A DNA stretch of 64,000 nt from Craterilacuibacter sinensis (GTDB taxonomy: Bacteria; Pseudomonadota; Gammaproteobacteria; Burkholderiales; Chromobacteriaceae). The stretch is from positions 1-64,000 of the forward strand of contig NZ_WSSB01000007.1 in assembly GCF_009831765.1 (NCBI RefSeq). The letters run 5' to 3'. Shown in pieces: positions 43,904 to 53,830 of the stretch (the stretch's first letter is position 1; every line of letters starts with the position of its first letter). The translations under genes were made by a program, and so were the position numbers. The notes below the pieces were generated by a model. It saw only the letters and a program-made list of their open reading frames with translations. It made no database searches and was not told where the DNA came from.

Positions 43904-44821
43904 TTAAACCACTCGTGCCGCTCCGCTCCACGCTGCCGCATCCAGCCGGGTGTGTAGAAAGTCCACCATGGTTCTGACCTTGAGCGGCAGATATTTGCGG
44001 CTGGGGTAGAGCGCATAAATGGCCACTTCACCGGCACTCCATTGCGGCAGCACTTCAAGCAGGCGTCCGGCTGCAATGTCTTCCCCAACGATAAAGCCGG
44101 GCTGGCGCACCAGTCCCAGATGCGCCAGTGCAAACTGGCGGCAAACGTCACCATTATTCGCCACCAGACGCGAGTCCACGCGGACGCTGCATACTTCCTC
44201 TTTGTTTTGCAATATCCATAGCTGGCGCTGGCTGGCATAGCTGTAGTCGATTACGGCGTGTTGCGTGATGTCTTGCGGGTGTTGTAGTGGCGGGTGACTG
44301 GCCAGATAGTCGGGGCTGGCGCACACCATCAGACGGGCGCTGCAGAGTTGGCGCACGATCAGCTGTGAGTCGGGCTGCTCGCTGCTGATGCGGATGGCCA
44401 GATCAAAACCGTCTTCAATCAGGTCTATCTTGCGGTCGGACAGGTCGATGTCCAGCCGTATATCGGGGTGAATCGCGGCAAATTCGGCCCACAAGGGGGC
44501 CAGATAGCGCGCGCCAAAGCTTAAGGGCGCGCTCATGCGCAGCAGGCCGCGCGGCTCCAGACTATGGCTGGCCGCTTCGGCTTCCGCCTCGGCAATGGCC
44601 TGCAAAACCTCGCGGCAGCGTGCGACATAGCGTAGCCCTTCTTCGGTTAGTGACAGGCGTCGCGTGGTGCGCTGCATCAGCCTGACCCCCAGTTGCATTT
44701 CCAGATCGGCTACCAAGCGCGAGAGCCTGGTTTTTCCTTGCTCCAACTGGCTTGCCGCTCCGACAAAGCTGCCCTGATCCACTACCGCAACTAGCGCCCG
44801 CATCGCTTCTAGTTTGTCCAT
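43904..44821 (-). CDS. LysR-family transcriptional regulator (CrgA-like)
   Basis: A 305-residue LTTR with N-terminal helix-turn-helix (MDKLEAMRALVAVVDQGS) and an effector domain (RMSAPLSFGARYLAPLWAEF). It is divergent from the cytochrome b561-YceI operon across 95 bp and is the likely regulator of it. Signal unknown. Confidence 0.88.
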   Translation of the reverse strand: MDKLEAMRALVAVVDQGSFVGAASQLEQGKTRLSRLVADLEMQLGVRLMQRTTRRLSLTEEGLRYVARCREVLQAIAEAEAEAASHSLEPRGLLRMSAPLSFGARYLAPLWAEFAAIHPDIRLDIDLSDRKIDLIEDGFDLAIRISSEQPDSQLIVRQLCSARLMVCASPDYLASHPPLQHPQDITQHAVIDYSYASQRQLWILQNKEEVCSVRVDSRLVANNGDVCRQFALAHLGLVRQPGFIVGEDIAAGRLLEVLPQWSAGEVAIYALYPSRKYLPLKVRTMVDFLHTRLDAAAWSGAARVV

Positions 44822-44916
44822 TGTTCTTCTTTTCGCATTAATTCATTTCATTTTCGGTAGTTTATCGCGATCTCAAATGCCAATACAGTGCGCAATATGA
44901 CAAGGAGGGGTAGGTG

Positions 44917-45453
44917 ATGGCAGCAAAAGCGTATGCGCCACTGCAAGTGTGCTTGCATTGGTTGATGGCAGTTCTGATCGTGGCGACCTTTGCCGGCGGG
45001 GTTTATGTGGCGGGTCTTTCCTTGTCACCAGCCAAATTCCGCTATCTGGCCTGGCACAAGTGGGCGGGATTTGCCGTGTTGCTGCTGGTTATCATGCGTC
45101 TTGCGGCGCGTCTGCGCTATGGTGCACCGGCTTTGCCTGGCCATATGAGCCCTCTGGCACAGGGCGCCGCCCACGCAGGGCATCTGGCGTTGTATGGCTT
45201 GATGCTGGCGGTGCCGCTGACTGGCTGGCTGATGAGTTCGGCCAAGGGGATCCCGCTGGTGTTGTTTACGGTAGTGCCCGTGCCGGATCTGGTTGCGGCC
45301 AACCCTGAACTTGCCGAGCGCCTTGCCTTCTGGCATACGCTTCTGGCCTATACCCTGGCCGCTTTTATTGGCCTGCATGTGCTGGCCGCCCTCAAGCACC
45401 ACTATCTCGATCGCGACGGCCTGCTCTTTCGTATGCGCCTGCGTCAACCATAA
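44917..45453 (+). CDS. cytochrome b561 (CybB-like)
   Basis: A 178-residue inner-membrane protein with four membrane segments and His residues for two b-type haems (LHWLMAVL, WHKWAGF, AAHAGHLALY, FWHTLLAY, GLHVLAALKHH). The family oxidises ubiquinol or superoxide at the membrane. ATG 44917 follows AAGGAGGGG. It is the first gene of an operon with two YceI proteins, a combination often seen in proteobacteria. Confidence 0.9.
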   Translation: MAAKAYAPLQVCLHWLMAVLIVATFAGGVYVAGLSLSPAKFRYLAWHKWAGFAVLLLVIMRLAARLRYGAPALPGHMSPLAQGAAHAGHLALYGLMLAVPLTGWLMSSAKGIPLVLFTVVPVPDLVAANPELAERLAFWHTLLAYTLAAFIGLHVLAALKHHYLDRDGLLFRMRLRQP

Positions 45454-45463
45454 GGATGTAATG

Positions 45464-46006
45464 ATGAAAAAACAGATTTTGGCGCTCGCGCTGTGTCTGC
45501 CGCTCTGGGCGCAAGCACAAGTGCTGGATGCCACTGCCAGCCGGCTTGATTTCACGCTGACCCAGATGGGCGTGCCGATGAAGGGCAGCTTTCGCGCTTT
45601 TAAGGCCGAGGTGAATTTTGATCCGGCCAAACTGGCCGCCAGCCGTGCCGATATCCGTATTGCCACAACCAGTATTGCCTTGCCGGCGGCCGACGCGGTG
45701 AATGAAGCGAAAAAACCGGACTGGTTTGATGTTGCACGCTACCCCGAGGCGCGTTTTGTTGCAGGCCAGTTCAAGCAACTGGCACCTGAGCGTTTCGAAG
45801 TGCGCGGCAAGCTGACGCTGAAGGGGGTTACTCGCGAGATTGCCGCACCGTTTACAGCCAAGGTGCAGGGCAAGAAACTGCTGATCGACGGTGTGCTGCC
45901 CGTCTCACGTCTGGCATTCAATATCGGCGACGGCAGCTGGCGTGATACCGAAACCGTGTCCGATATTGTCAAACTCAATTTCCGTCTGACCCTGATTCAA
46001 CCCTGA
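45464..46006 (+). CDS. YceI-family periplasmic protein (copy 1)
   Basis: A 180-residue protein with a signal peptide cleaving near AQA-Q (about residue 18), then the YceI lipocalin-like barrel (FTLTQMGVPMKGSFRAFK; DWFDVARYPEARF; GKLTLKGVTREI). YceI relatives bind polyisoprenoids such as ubiquinone chains. Two adjacent ATGs (45461, 45464); the second has better spacing from AAGGA. It is distinct in sequence from the next YceI gene. Confidence 0.9.
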   Translation: MKKQILALALCLPLWAQAQVLDATASRLDFTLTQMGVPMKGSFRAFKAEVNFDPAKLAASRADIRIATTSIALPAADAVNEAKKPDWFDVARYPEARFVAGQFKQLAPERFEVRGKLTLKGVTREIAAPFTAKVQGKKLLIDGVLPVSRLAFNIGDGSWRDTETVSDIVKLNFRLTLIQP

Positions 46007-46027
46007 ATACACCCGAAGGAGCACACC

Positions 46028-46597
46028 ATGAAAAAAACCCTGCTTGCCAGCCTGATTTTGTCTGCCGTTAGCGCCGCTTATGCCGCACCGCTCAAGTATG
46101 AAATCGACCCGACCCACACCACGGCCAGCTATGAGGTCAATCATCTGGGTATGTCGCTGCAAAGCGGTACTTTCAGCCAGATCAAGGGCAATTTGCTGGT
46201 CGATGAGGCGGCTAAAACAGCCAAGGTGGATGTGACTATTCCGACTGCCACGCTTAACAGCCATCTGGCCAAGCGTGATGAGCACCTGAAAAGTGCCGAC
46301 TTTTTTGATGTGGCCAAATATCCGGCCATGCGTTTCGTTTCGGACAAGGTGATCTTCACGAATGGCAAGCCTTCCGTTATCGACGGCAAACTGACGTTGC
46401 TGGGTGTGACCAAGCCGGTGATGCTCAAGGTGCGCTTTGCCGCCAAGCAGGCCAATCCTATGAGCGGGGTGGAGACCTGGGGGGTGAATGCCACCGGCCA
46501 GCTCAAGCGTAGCGAGTTCGGCATGAAGACCTATCTGCCGGGTATTGCCGACGAAGTGAAACTGGATATTGCGCTGGAAGCACCCAAGGCGCAGTAA
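46028..46597 (+). CDS. YceI-family periplasmic protein (copy 2)
   Basis: A 189-residue YceI protein with signal peptide (cleavage near AYA-A, about residue 20), opening KYEIDPTHTTASYEVNHLGMS and containing FDVAKYPAMRF and GKLTLLGVTKPV. This is the canonical YceI form; copy 1 is the shorter b561-associated form. AAGGAG precedes the start. Confidence 0.92.
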   Translation: MKKTLLASLILSAVSAAYAAPLKYEIDPTHTTASYEVNHLGMSLQSGTFSQIKGNLLVDEAAKTAKVDVTIPTATLNSHLAKRDEHLKSADFFDVAKYPAMRFVSDKVIFTNGKPSVIDGKLTLLGVTKPVMLKVRFAAKQANPMSGVETWGVNATGQLKRSEFGMKTYLPGIADEVKLDIALEAPKAQ

Positions 46598-46654
46598 TGC
46601 TGTGAGCGGCTTGGCCTGATTCAAGCCGCGACAATCCGCTACAGAGGTTCAGTC

Positions 46655-47428
46655 ATGCGTTTACCCACCTTGTTTATCTCCCATGGTGCGCCCACGCTGG
46701 CGCTGGAAGAGGGCGCCGACGCACAGTTTCTGGCTTCGCTCCCCGCGCGTTTCGCGACGCCGCGTGCGGTGCTGGTGGTGTCGGCGCACTGGCAGGCTAG
46801 GCAACCCGTTATCGGTAGCGCTGCGCAGCCGGCGACGATCCATGATTTTTCCGGCTTTCCCGCCCCCTTGTATGGGCTGCAATATCCGGCACACGGCAGC
46901 CACGAGGGCGTGGCCGAGCTTGCTGGCGCACTGGACAAGGCCGGCATCGCTTATGCTGTCGATGACATGCGCGGGCTGGATCATGGCGCATGGGTACCGC
47001 TGAAACATATGTGGCCAGATGCCAGTGTGCCGGTGCTGACACTGGCGCTGCCTTATGGGGCAGATGCAAAAGCATTGCTGGCACTGGGTGATGCGCTGTC
47101 CGGTTTACCGGCGCAAGGCGTGCTGGTATTGGGCTCGGGCGGCCTGGTGCACAATCTGGCTGCCTTGCAGGCGGATGGCAGCCTCGCGCCACAGTGGGCG
47201 CTGGCGTTTGAAGCGTGGATGGACGATGCGCTGCAAAGCGGCCGGCGCGAAGGGCTGCTGGACTGGCAGCAGCAGGCGCCCCATGCGCGTCAGGCACACC
47301 CAAGTAGCGAGCATCTCGCTCCGCTGTTTGTTGCGCTGGGTGCGGCAGGGCCGGCAGCCCGGGCGCATAAATGGCATGAGGCGTGGCGTTACGGCAGTTT
47401 GTCGATGGCGGCTTACGCCTTTGTCTGA
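46655..47428 (+). CDS. class III extradiol (DODA/YgiD-like) ring-cleavage dioxygenase
   Basis: A 257-residue enzyme with metal and acid-base His residues in LFISHGAPTLAL, VVSAHWQ, HDFSGFP and DHGAWVPL. YgiD relatives cleave DOPA and other catechols at the 4,5 position. It is 57 nt after the second yceI gene with no terminator between, so may belong to the b561 operon. The physiological catechol is unknown. Confidence 0.88.
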   Translation: MRLPTLFISHGAPTLALEEGADAQFLASLPARFATPRAVLVVSAHWQARQPVIGSAAQPATIHDFSGFPAPLYGLQYPAHGSHEGVAELAGALDKAGIAYAVDDMRGLDHGAWVPLKHMWPDASVPVLTLALPYGADAKALLALGDALSGLPAQGVLVLGSGGLVHNLAALQADGSLAPQWALAFEAWMDDALQSGRREGLLDWQQQAPHARQAHPSSEHLAPLFVALGAAGPAARAHKWHEAWRYGSLSMAAYAFV

Positions 47429-47463
47429 AAGCGTAAGCCGGTGGAGGCAGGTTTGCCGTGCTG

Positions 47464-49035
47464 TCAGACTTCGAAGGTTTCCGCCAGCTTGCGCATCTCT
47501 TCTGCACGGACAGACAGGCCGCCAATCTGTCGGGTCGCGCTGGCCAGATGTTCGTTGGAGGCGCTAAATTGCTCGGCAATACTCGCCATTTCGGTCGCCA
47601 GATGATTGGCGGCTGCCGATTGCTGCTGGTTGGCACTGGCGATGTCCTGCATATTGCCGTCTACGGTCTCGGTCTCGCGTGAGACGGCATGAATACCGTC
47701 TGCCGCATCCTTCTGAGCTAGCGCGCTGTTCTGGCTTTGACGGGTAACATCGCCCATTTTGTTGATGGCGTTGCTGGTTGCTTCATTGACATGGGCGATA
47801 AGCTGGTTGATCTGTCCGGTTGACTGGCTGGTGCGTTCCGCCAGTTTTCTGACTTCATCGGCCACGACGGCAAAGCCGCGGCCCGCTTCGCCGGCACGTG
47901 CGGCTTCGATCGCCGCATTCAATGCCAGCAAATTAGTCTGCTCGGCAATGTCGTGAATGGTATTGCTGACCAGACTGATCTGGCCGATGGCATCTCCTAG
48001 CGAGGCCACCGTTTGCTGGGCCGTTTCGACCTCGCGGCTGAAGGTGCCGCTTTGTGCTTCCAGCATGGACAGTTGCTTGCTGCTGTTGTCCAGTCGTTCG
48101 CGGGTCATTTTGCTGATCTGTGCGGACTGGGTGGCATTTTCCGCGACTTGCGTGATGGATGAAGACAGCTCTTCAATCGCACTGCTGATATTGGTGACGC
48201 TGTCGTTGCCGCTGGCGATGCGGGCTTGTGTTTCGTGCATGCGTGTTTCCAGTTGTGCGCTGCTGCTGGTCAAGGCATGGGCCGCGGTCTGGATGTCGTC
48301 AACCACAACCTTGGTTCTGGCCTGCATGATGGCCAGTGCCGTTGCCAGCTCTTGGGCGATGCCTGACTGCTTGCGGGCAATGGATTCGCCCAGCCGGCCT
48401 TCGGCCATGGCATGGCAGGCGTCAATCAGCGCATGGATATTTTGTTGCTGACGCTGCTCATAGTGCTGCCATGCCAGTGTGGCGGTCAGGGCGAAAGCGG
48501 CCAAGGCCAGGGCCAGCGGCGAGGCCTGCCATGCTGCCATGCCGGCCACCAGCGCAAACATCAATAATCCATAAAGCCGGCGTACCGTCTTTTCACCGGG
48601 GCCTTTTCGGGGTGGGCGGGGCAGGGCAGAGGCCGACATCAAGGCCGGGTAGTCGCGCTGTGCCTGCTCGACCTGCGTGCGCGAGGCCGGGGAGCGTACC
48701 GACATATAACCGACAGTCTTGCCTTTTTCCTGCATGGGCAGTACGAAAGCATCCACCCAGTAATGGTTGCCGTTTTTGCAGCGGTTTTTGACCAGGCCGT
48801 TCCATGGCTGGCCCGACCGTATGGTCTGCCATAAGTCGGCAAACAGCAGCGGCGGCATATCCGGATGACGCACGATATTGTGGTGCTGTCCGATTAACTC
48901 GTCGCGGGTGAAGCCGGATATTTCCAGAAAGCGGTCGTTGGCATACTCGATCACACCATCCAGCCGGGTGCGGGTGACGATGATCCCTTCGGTAAAGGGT
49001 GTTTCCTGATTGGTAACAGGCTGGTTGTTGCGCAT
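47464..49035 (-). CDS. PAS-containing methyl-accepting chemotaxis protein (Aer-like)
   Basis: A 523-residue receptor: N-terminal PAS domain (about 15-125; [16 protein letters not shown]), two close membrane segments (about 155-190), HAMP-like linker and an MCP signalling domain with the hairpin tip [25 protein letters not shown] split around residue 385. No periplasmic domain, so it senses an internal cue such as redox state, as Aer does with FAD. It would act through CheA/CheW encoded elsewhere. Confidence 0.92.
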   Translation of the reverse strand: MRNNQPVTNQETPFTEGIIVTRTRLDGVIEYANDRFLEISGFTRDELIGQHHNIVRHPDMPPLLFADLWQTIRSGQPWNGLVKNRCKNGNHYWVDAFVLPMQEKGKTVGYMSVRSPASRTQVEQAQRDYPALMSASALPRPPRKGPGEKTVRRLYGLLMFALVAGMAAWQASPLALALAAFALTATLAWQHYEQRQQQNIHALIDACHAMAEGRLGESIARKQSGIAQELATALAIMQARTKVVVDDIQTAAHALTSSSAQLETRMHETQARIASGNDSVTNISSAIEELSSSITQVAENATQSAQISKMTRERLDNSSKQLSMLEAQSGTFSREVETAQQTVASLGDAIGQISLVSNTIHDIAEQTNLLALNAAIEAARAGEAGRGFAVVADEVRKLAERTSQSTGQINQLIAHVNEATSNAINKMGDVTRQSQNSALAQKDAADGIHAVSRETETVDGNMQDIASANQQQSAAANHLATEMASIAEQFSASNEHLASATRQIGGLSVRAEEMRKLAETFEV

Positions 49036-49097
49036 GCTTAGATTCCAGATAGATTATTGAGTAAGTCGTCTTAGGCAATGCACGGTTTGTGGCCGTG

Positions 49098-51560
49098 CTA
49101 TGCATGCTGTGCCGGGATATGGACAAGGGCATCGATGACGGCTTGTGCCGGCATCGGACGGGCAAACAAATAGCCTTGCAGGGTCAGGTCACCACGCTCG
49201 GCCAGAAAATGTTGCTGGGCTTTTGTTTCGACGCCTTCGGCAACAATGGCCAGGCCGAGATGGCGGGCGATAGAAATAATGGTGTCGACCAGTGCGCCAT
49301 CGTTTTTGTCGCCGGGCAGGTTGCGTACAAAGCTCTGGTCTATTTTCAGCTCGTGTATCGGTAGTTGCTTGAGATAGGCCAGCGAGGAGTAGCCAGTGCC
49401 AAAGTCGTCGATGGAAAAGCGTATGCCGGCTTCGCTTAGCGCTGCCATTTTGGCGCGTGCCTCATCGAATTTGTCCAGCAGCAGGCCTTCGGTGATCTCC
49501 AGTAGCAGCCGGTTGGGCGAGGCGCCTTCGCGCTCCAGGGTTGCCAATATGGTGTCGACAAAATCATCCTGGGCGAAGTGTTTGGGGCTGACATTGACGG
49601 CGATGGAAATAGGGCAGCCTGCTGCCGCGAGCTGTGCCAGCGCCTGACAGGCCGCAGTGAGTACCCAGTTGTCCAGCGCGATGATCAAGCCGCTTTCTTC
49701 GGCAACCGTGATGAATTCTCCGGGCGGAACCAGGCCGCGTACCGGATGTGCCCAGCGCACCAGCGCCTCCAGTGCACAGACTTGCCCTTGGGTGTCCACC
49801 TGATGTTGCAGATAGAGCCTTAGTTCTCCTTTTGCGATGGCAAGGCGCAACTCGCGTTCGATATCAAAGCGCTTACGTGCGATGTCGCCCATGCTGCTTT
49901 CGAAAAAGGCAATATGGCCGCCACTTTGGCGCCGGGCGCGTGAAAGTGCGGTCTGGGCCATCAGCATCAGTTCGCTGGCATCTTCTTTGCCACTGGCCAG
50001 TGCAATGCCAACACTGATGCTTAGCTGCACCGGGCTGCCTTCCAGCTCAATAGGCAGGGCGACGCTGGCTTGTACATCACTGGCCAGATGCATCATGACC
50101 GAAGCCGCCTCCCGCCTGGACGCCGGCAGATTGGTTTGCAAAATGGCAAACTCGTCACCGGTCAAGTGTGCCAGCAGGGCATGAGGAAATTCTGCAGCCA
50201 GGCGTTCGCCAACGCTGCATAGCAGTTTGTCGCCGGCTTGCATGCCGCGCGCTTCGTTGATTTTATTGAAACGGTCGATATTGAGAACCAGCACAGCGAC
50301 ACCGCCCTGGCGGCTTAGCGTTTCATCCAGTTTTTCCAGCAGCAGTTTGCGGTTGGGTAATTGGGTCAGCGAGTCATAAAGTGCCAGTCGGCGCGCGTCT
50401 TCCTGAGCGCGGTAGATGCAGGCCAGGTCACTGAATAAGGCGACATAGCGATTGATACTGGTCTCATCTTCTTCGTCGCGGATGGCGCGTACCATCAGCC
50501 ACTGCGGATAGATCTCGCCATTTTTGCGCTTGTTCCAGATTTCGCCCTGCCACAGACCCGTTTGTTTCAGCGTCCGGTGAAATTGCCGGAAAAATTCCTC
50601 ATCGTGCCGGCCCGAGGCTAAAAGTGTCGGGGTATTGCCTAGTGCATCGCTGGCACTGTAGCCGGTAATGTCGGTAAATGCCGGGTTGATGGCAATGATG
50701 CGGCTATTTGCATCGGTGACGAGTATGCCCTCGGCGGCGGCATCGAATACTTGCTGCGCCAGTTGCAAGCTGGCCTGATTGGCCAGCAGGGTATCGCGGT
50801 CTTTGCGCGTGCGCGCAAGGCCGGCATTGAAAACCTGTACCAGTTCGCGTATTTCGGCAACCCCTTGTTCCGCTACCGGGGGCAGGTCAAGCCGGCCTTG
50901 CTGCAAGGCGCGGCTGCGACCGAGCAGATCGGCAAGCGGAATGGCCACATTGCCACGCACCCACCACGACAATATGCCGGCAAACAGCAGCATGCCCAGC
51001 CACTCGGGCAGGCGCTGCCATAAGCCGTGGCTAAGCCCGGCTGTCAAGTTCCGGCTGTAGTCGTAACGTATCCATACTACACCGCGCTTCAGGGCGCTGA
51101 TTTCATGACGGCTGGCCGCCATGGTGTATGGCATCATGATGCTCAGCTTTTTATTGTGTACATCATTACTCAGCTGAGCCTTTACGCCTGAGCGGGCGAG
51201 GGCAAAACCCGCCTCGTCCCAGGCGGGCAATGCGAGGGCTGCCGGCTGTCCTTTGCGTTCACTGCGGCTGGCGTAGCGTACTTGCCCGTCGGCGTTTACC
51301 AGTGCCGTTTCCATGCCGTCGCTTTGGGCGCCGGCGAGCATGACTTCGGCCTCAAGTTGGGCCGGATTGTGCTGCTGCAACGTGTCGGCCAGACGGGACA
51401 GGCGTGACGATTCGCTACGTAGTAGCGCATCGGCTTGCTCGTGGATGCTCTGCGTTTCGATCTGCCGCATCCAGGCCAGAGACAGTATGACTGACAGGAT
51501 AAAAGCGATAATGACGGCCAGCGGCAATAGCAGGCGCAAGGATAAGGCGCGATATCTCAT
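49098..51560 (-). CDS. membrane PAS-GGDEF-EAL protein, probable c-di-GMP phosphodiesterase
   Basis: 820 residues: membrane segment (about 8-30), periplasmic region to about 195, second segment, HAMP-like region, PAS (about 265-385), degenerate GGDEF domain (LTGDEF in place of GGDEF) and an EAL domain with intact ALEALVRW, EITEG, DDFGTGYSS and AEGVET motifs. This pattern favours c-di-GMP hydrolysis, with the GGDEF part regulatory. It is translationally coupled (4-nt overlap) to the lipoprotein binding protein gene upstream, suggesting that the bound ligand controls it. Confidence 0.92.
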   Translation of the reverse strand: MRYRALSLRLLLPLAVIIAFILSVILSLAWMRQIETQSIHEQADALLRSESSRLSRLADTLQQHNPAQLEAEVMLAGAQSDGMETALVNADGQVRYASRSERKGQPAALALPAWDEAGFALARSGVKAQLSNDVHNKKLSIMMPYTMAASRHEISALKRGVVWIRYDYSRNLTAGLSHGLWQRLPEWLGMLLFAGILSWWVRGNVAIPLADLLGRSRALQQGRLDLPPVAEQGVAEIRELVQVFNAGLARTRKDRDTLLANQASLQLAQQVFDAAAEGILVTDANSRIIAINPAFTDITGYSASDALGNTPTLLASGRHDEEFFRQFHRTLKQTGLWQGEIWNKRKNGEIYPQWLMVRAIRDEEDETSINRYVALFSDLACIYRAQEDARRLALYDSLTQLPNRKLLLEKLDETLSRQGGVAVLVLNIDRFNKINEARGMQAGDKLLCSVGERLAAEFPHALLAHLTGDEFAILQTNLPASRREAASVMMHLASDVQASVALPIELEGSPVQLSISVGIALASGKEDASELMLMAQTALSRARRQSGGHIAFFESSMGDIARKRFDIERELRLAIAKGELRLYLQHQVDTQGQVCALEALVRWAHPVRGLVPPGEFITVAEESGLIIALDNWVLTAACQALAQLAAAGCPISIAVNVSPKHFAQDDFVDTILATLEREGASPNRLLLEITEGLLLDKFDEARAKMAALSEAGIRFSIDDFGTGYSSLAYLKQLPIHELKIDQSFVRNLPGDKNDGALVDTIISIARHLGLAIVAEGVETKAQQHFLAERGDLTLQGYLFARPMPAQAVIDALVHIPAQHA

Positions 51561-52561
51561 GTAGAAACACCCGGTAAAAATCGTGGGTTGCTTAGCCGCT
51601 CGGTTAGCCCGGCTGTGGCCGGTAGCAAGCCTGCATCCTGCATCAGCCTGCTCAAACGGTGTGCTGCAAGGGTCAGTAAAGATGGCTCGCCGTTTAGCAG
51701 TCGCAGGTTGTCGCTAGGGCCGGGTAGTACGAGGGCCGAGAAAATGGCAGCGATGGCATCGGCTTGCTCGTGCATGCGTAACGCCATAATGGCAAGCACG
51801 CTTTCTTGTGCCTGATTCAGGCGTTCCAGTACGGCGAAATGGGCGCGCAGCAATAGACGCAATGCATTTTCATGCTGTGCCAGTGCCTCGCGACGTACGG
51901 CGAGTACATCGAAAATGGTATCGGGCAGCTCGCTGCTGTCAAATACAATATGTCCTCCCTGGCGCTGCAGCTTGGTGCTGACCGGCGGATAGCTGATCAG
52001 GGCATCGACCTGCCCTTTGTGCCAGGCATTTTCATGGTCATTGACCGGCAACGGAATAATATCGACGTCTTCGGTTTTCAGTTTTGCCGCCTGCAATATG
52101 CCCGCCAGCATGACCGCACCCGTGGCCGAGCTTTCCACCCCTATGCGCAGTCCTTTGAGTTCATGTAAATGCGGGATGTCTTCTCTGGCAAGCAGCACGT
52201 CGGCACCCGCAGAAATATTGAATACCATGACCACAACCAGATCCAGACCGGTGGCGCGTGCTCGCAGCACTTCATCCAGCGTCAGCGTGGCGGCATCGGT
52301 GATGCCGGCAGCCAGTAGTTGTAATGAATCGCTGGCTGACGGGACTTCGATCAGATTGATTTGATCGGCAGGCAGCAGTCCCTCGTGCCGTGCAACAAAC
52401 AGCATTTCATATCCCGGCCAGATATGGCTGCTTATCTTAAGCGTTGCAGGATGCGTTGTGCGGCAAGCCGGCAATAAAGCCCCTAGCCCTAATGCGCAGC
52501 CGATGCCAAACAGGCTGCGGCGGCAAGGGGATGACAGAGGGTTTTCAGCCGCGTGGTCCAT
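51557..52561 (-). CDS. periplasmic binding-protein-like lipoprotein (NMT1/ThiY type), sensory partner
   Basis: A 334-residue protein with a lipobox LLPAC (lipid Cys33) and a periplasmic type II binding fold (ISSHIWPGYEMLFVARHEGLL at its start is split by the family's W-P-G motif). It resembles nitrate/taurine/thiamine-precursor binders, but no permease or ATPase is near. It overlaps the GGDEF-EAL gene by 4 nt, so a role as ligand sensor for that protein is likely rather than uptake. Confidence 0.82.
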   Translation of the reverse strand: MDHAAENPLSSPCRRSLFGIGCALGLGALLPACRTTHPATLKISSHIWPGYEMLFVARHEGLLPADQINLIEVPSASDSLQLLAAGITDAATLTLDEVLRARATGLDLVVVMVFNISAGADVLLAREDIPHLHELKGLRIGVESSATGAVMLAGILQAAKLKTEDVDIIPLPVNDHENAWHKGQVDALISYPPVSTKLQRQGGHIVFDSSELPDTIFDVLAVRREALAQHENALRLLLRAHFAVLERLNQAQESVLAIMALRMHEQADAIAAIFSALVLPGPSDNLRLLNGEPSLLTLAAHRLSRLMQDAGLLPATAGLTERLSNPRFLPGVST

Positions 52562-52750
52562 AATATTTTCAATTGTTTTCTATTGCCATATGCTGATGAT
52601 ATAACCGCTTGAAAGACCCGTCCATGATTATGGTTAATGCACTGAATCATTCCTGCAGGGCGTGGTCGTGCAGGGTGTGTGCCTTGGGAGGGCTTGTGGC
52701 CTTGCCGGTGCGCTGCCTAGCCATAGAGTGCATCTGCGAAATGGTGTCCT

Positions 52751-53830
52751 TCAGCGCTGGAAACGGCGCATAAAGCCGCGATCTATATAGTCTTTGAGTT
52801 TCCACACCCAGGCACCTTTAAAGCTGAAACCCTTGTACACGCCGATGGCGCACTGAGATCCCGAGACCAGCAGCGACAGATAGCTGCTTTGTGGTGTGTA
52901 GTGTAATAGGGGCTGGCTATCGAGTGCTGCCAGCAGGTTGTGCGCGAGAATGGCGCCGTGGCGCACGGCATAGACGCCGGCCTTGTCATGGACATGGCCT
53001 GTCTGGCTGGCGATGTCACCACCGGCAAATACGCAGGGGTGGCTGGTCGAGCGCAAGGCCGCGTCGACCTGTACGAAGCCTGATGCATCGCAGGCCAGAC
53101 CGGCAGCCTGCGGCCAGGCTTGCGCGGACGAGCCGCTGGCCCAGAACAGGCTATCGAATGGCAACGCCAGTCCCGACGCCAATTGCAGCATGCCGGCGCT
53201 GACGGCATTTATTGCCTCGCCTTCACGCCAGCTCACGCCGGCTGCTTGCAGGGCCTGTTTTGCCAGATGCGCGGCGCGCGCAGGGTGGCGCTTGAGCAGG
53301 CGGCTGCGGCTGATCAGCGTGATGTGTTTTGCCGGATATCTGAGTGCCAGTGCCAGGGCAAGCTCTACGCCAGCTGCGCCAGCGCCAGCCACCACGATCT
53401 GTTCAGGCCCGGGCCGGGCATCCAGTTGCTGCAAGCAGCGGATAAAACCATCTATCGGCTTGACGCCGCAGGCATGGTCGGCAGCGCCGGGTACGGCGTT
53501 AAGCTTGGGGCTGGAGCCGATATCGAGCGAGAGCAGGTCGAACTCCAGCGCGAGCTTGCTTGTGTGCAGCGTACGCTTTGCCAAGTCCAGGGCGGTGGCC
53601 GTGTCGTGGATCAGCCTGACACCGGCTGCCAGGCATAGCGGGGCGAGGTCGATATGAATCTCTTCGCGCGTGTAAGCGCCTGCGACAAAGCCCGGCAACA
53701 TGCCTGAGTAGGGGGCAAGCACATCGCGCGTCAGCAGCGTGATTTCCACATCGGGGCGGGGCTGGCGTATCAGCGCTTCCAGCACAAACAGGTGGCTGTG
53801 GCCGCCACCAGTTAGCAGCAGTTTTTTCAT
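52751..53830 (-). CDS. pyridine nucleotide-disulfide oxidoreductase of the SelD-associated/NDH-2-like type
   Basis: A 359-residue FAD protein. The first FAD motif reads LLTGGGHSHLFVLEAL, characteristic of the oxidoreductase found fused to or beside SelD and of NDH-2-like enzymes; the second dinucleotide motif is VVAGAGAAGVELALAL (about residue 145) and VFAGGDIA contacts FAD. No selD is in the window. It is the last gene of the ynj-type operon, overlapping the DUF3047 gene by 4 nt. Substrate unknown, perhaps a quinone. Confidence 0.85.
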   Translation of the reverse strand: MKKLLLTGGGHSHLFVLEALIRQPRPDVEITLLTRDVLAPYSGMLPGFVAGAYTREEIHIDLAPLCLAAGVRLIHDTATALDLAKRTLHTSKLALEFDLLSLDIGSSPKLNAVPGAADHACGVKPIDGFIRCLQQLDARPGPEQIVVAGAGAAGVELALALALRYPAKHITLISRSRLLKRHPARAAHLAKQALQAAGVSWREGEAINAVSAGMLQLASGLALPFDSLFWASGSSAQAWPQAAGLACDASGFVQVDAALRSTSHPCVFAGGDIASQTGHVHDKAGVYAVRHGAILAHNLLAALDSQPLLHYTPQSSYLSLLVSGSQCAIGVYKGFSFKGAWVWKLKDYIDRGFMRRFQR

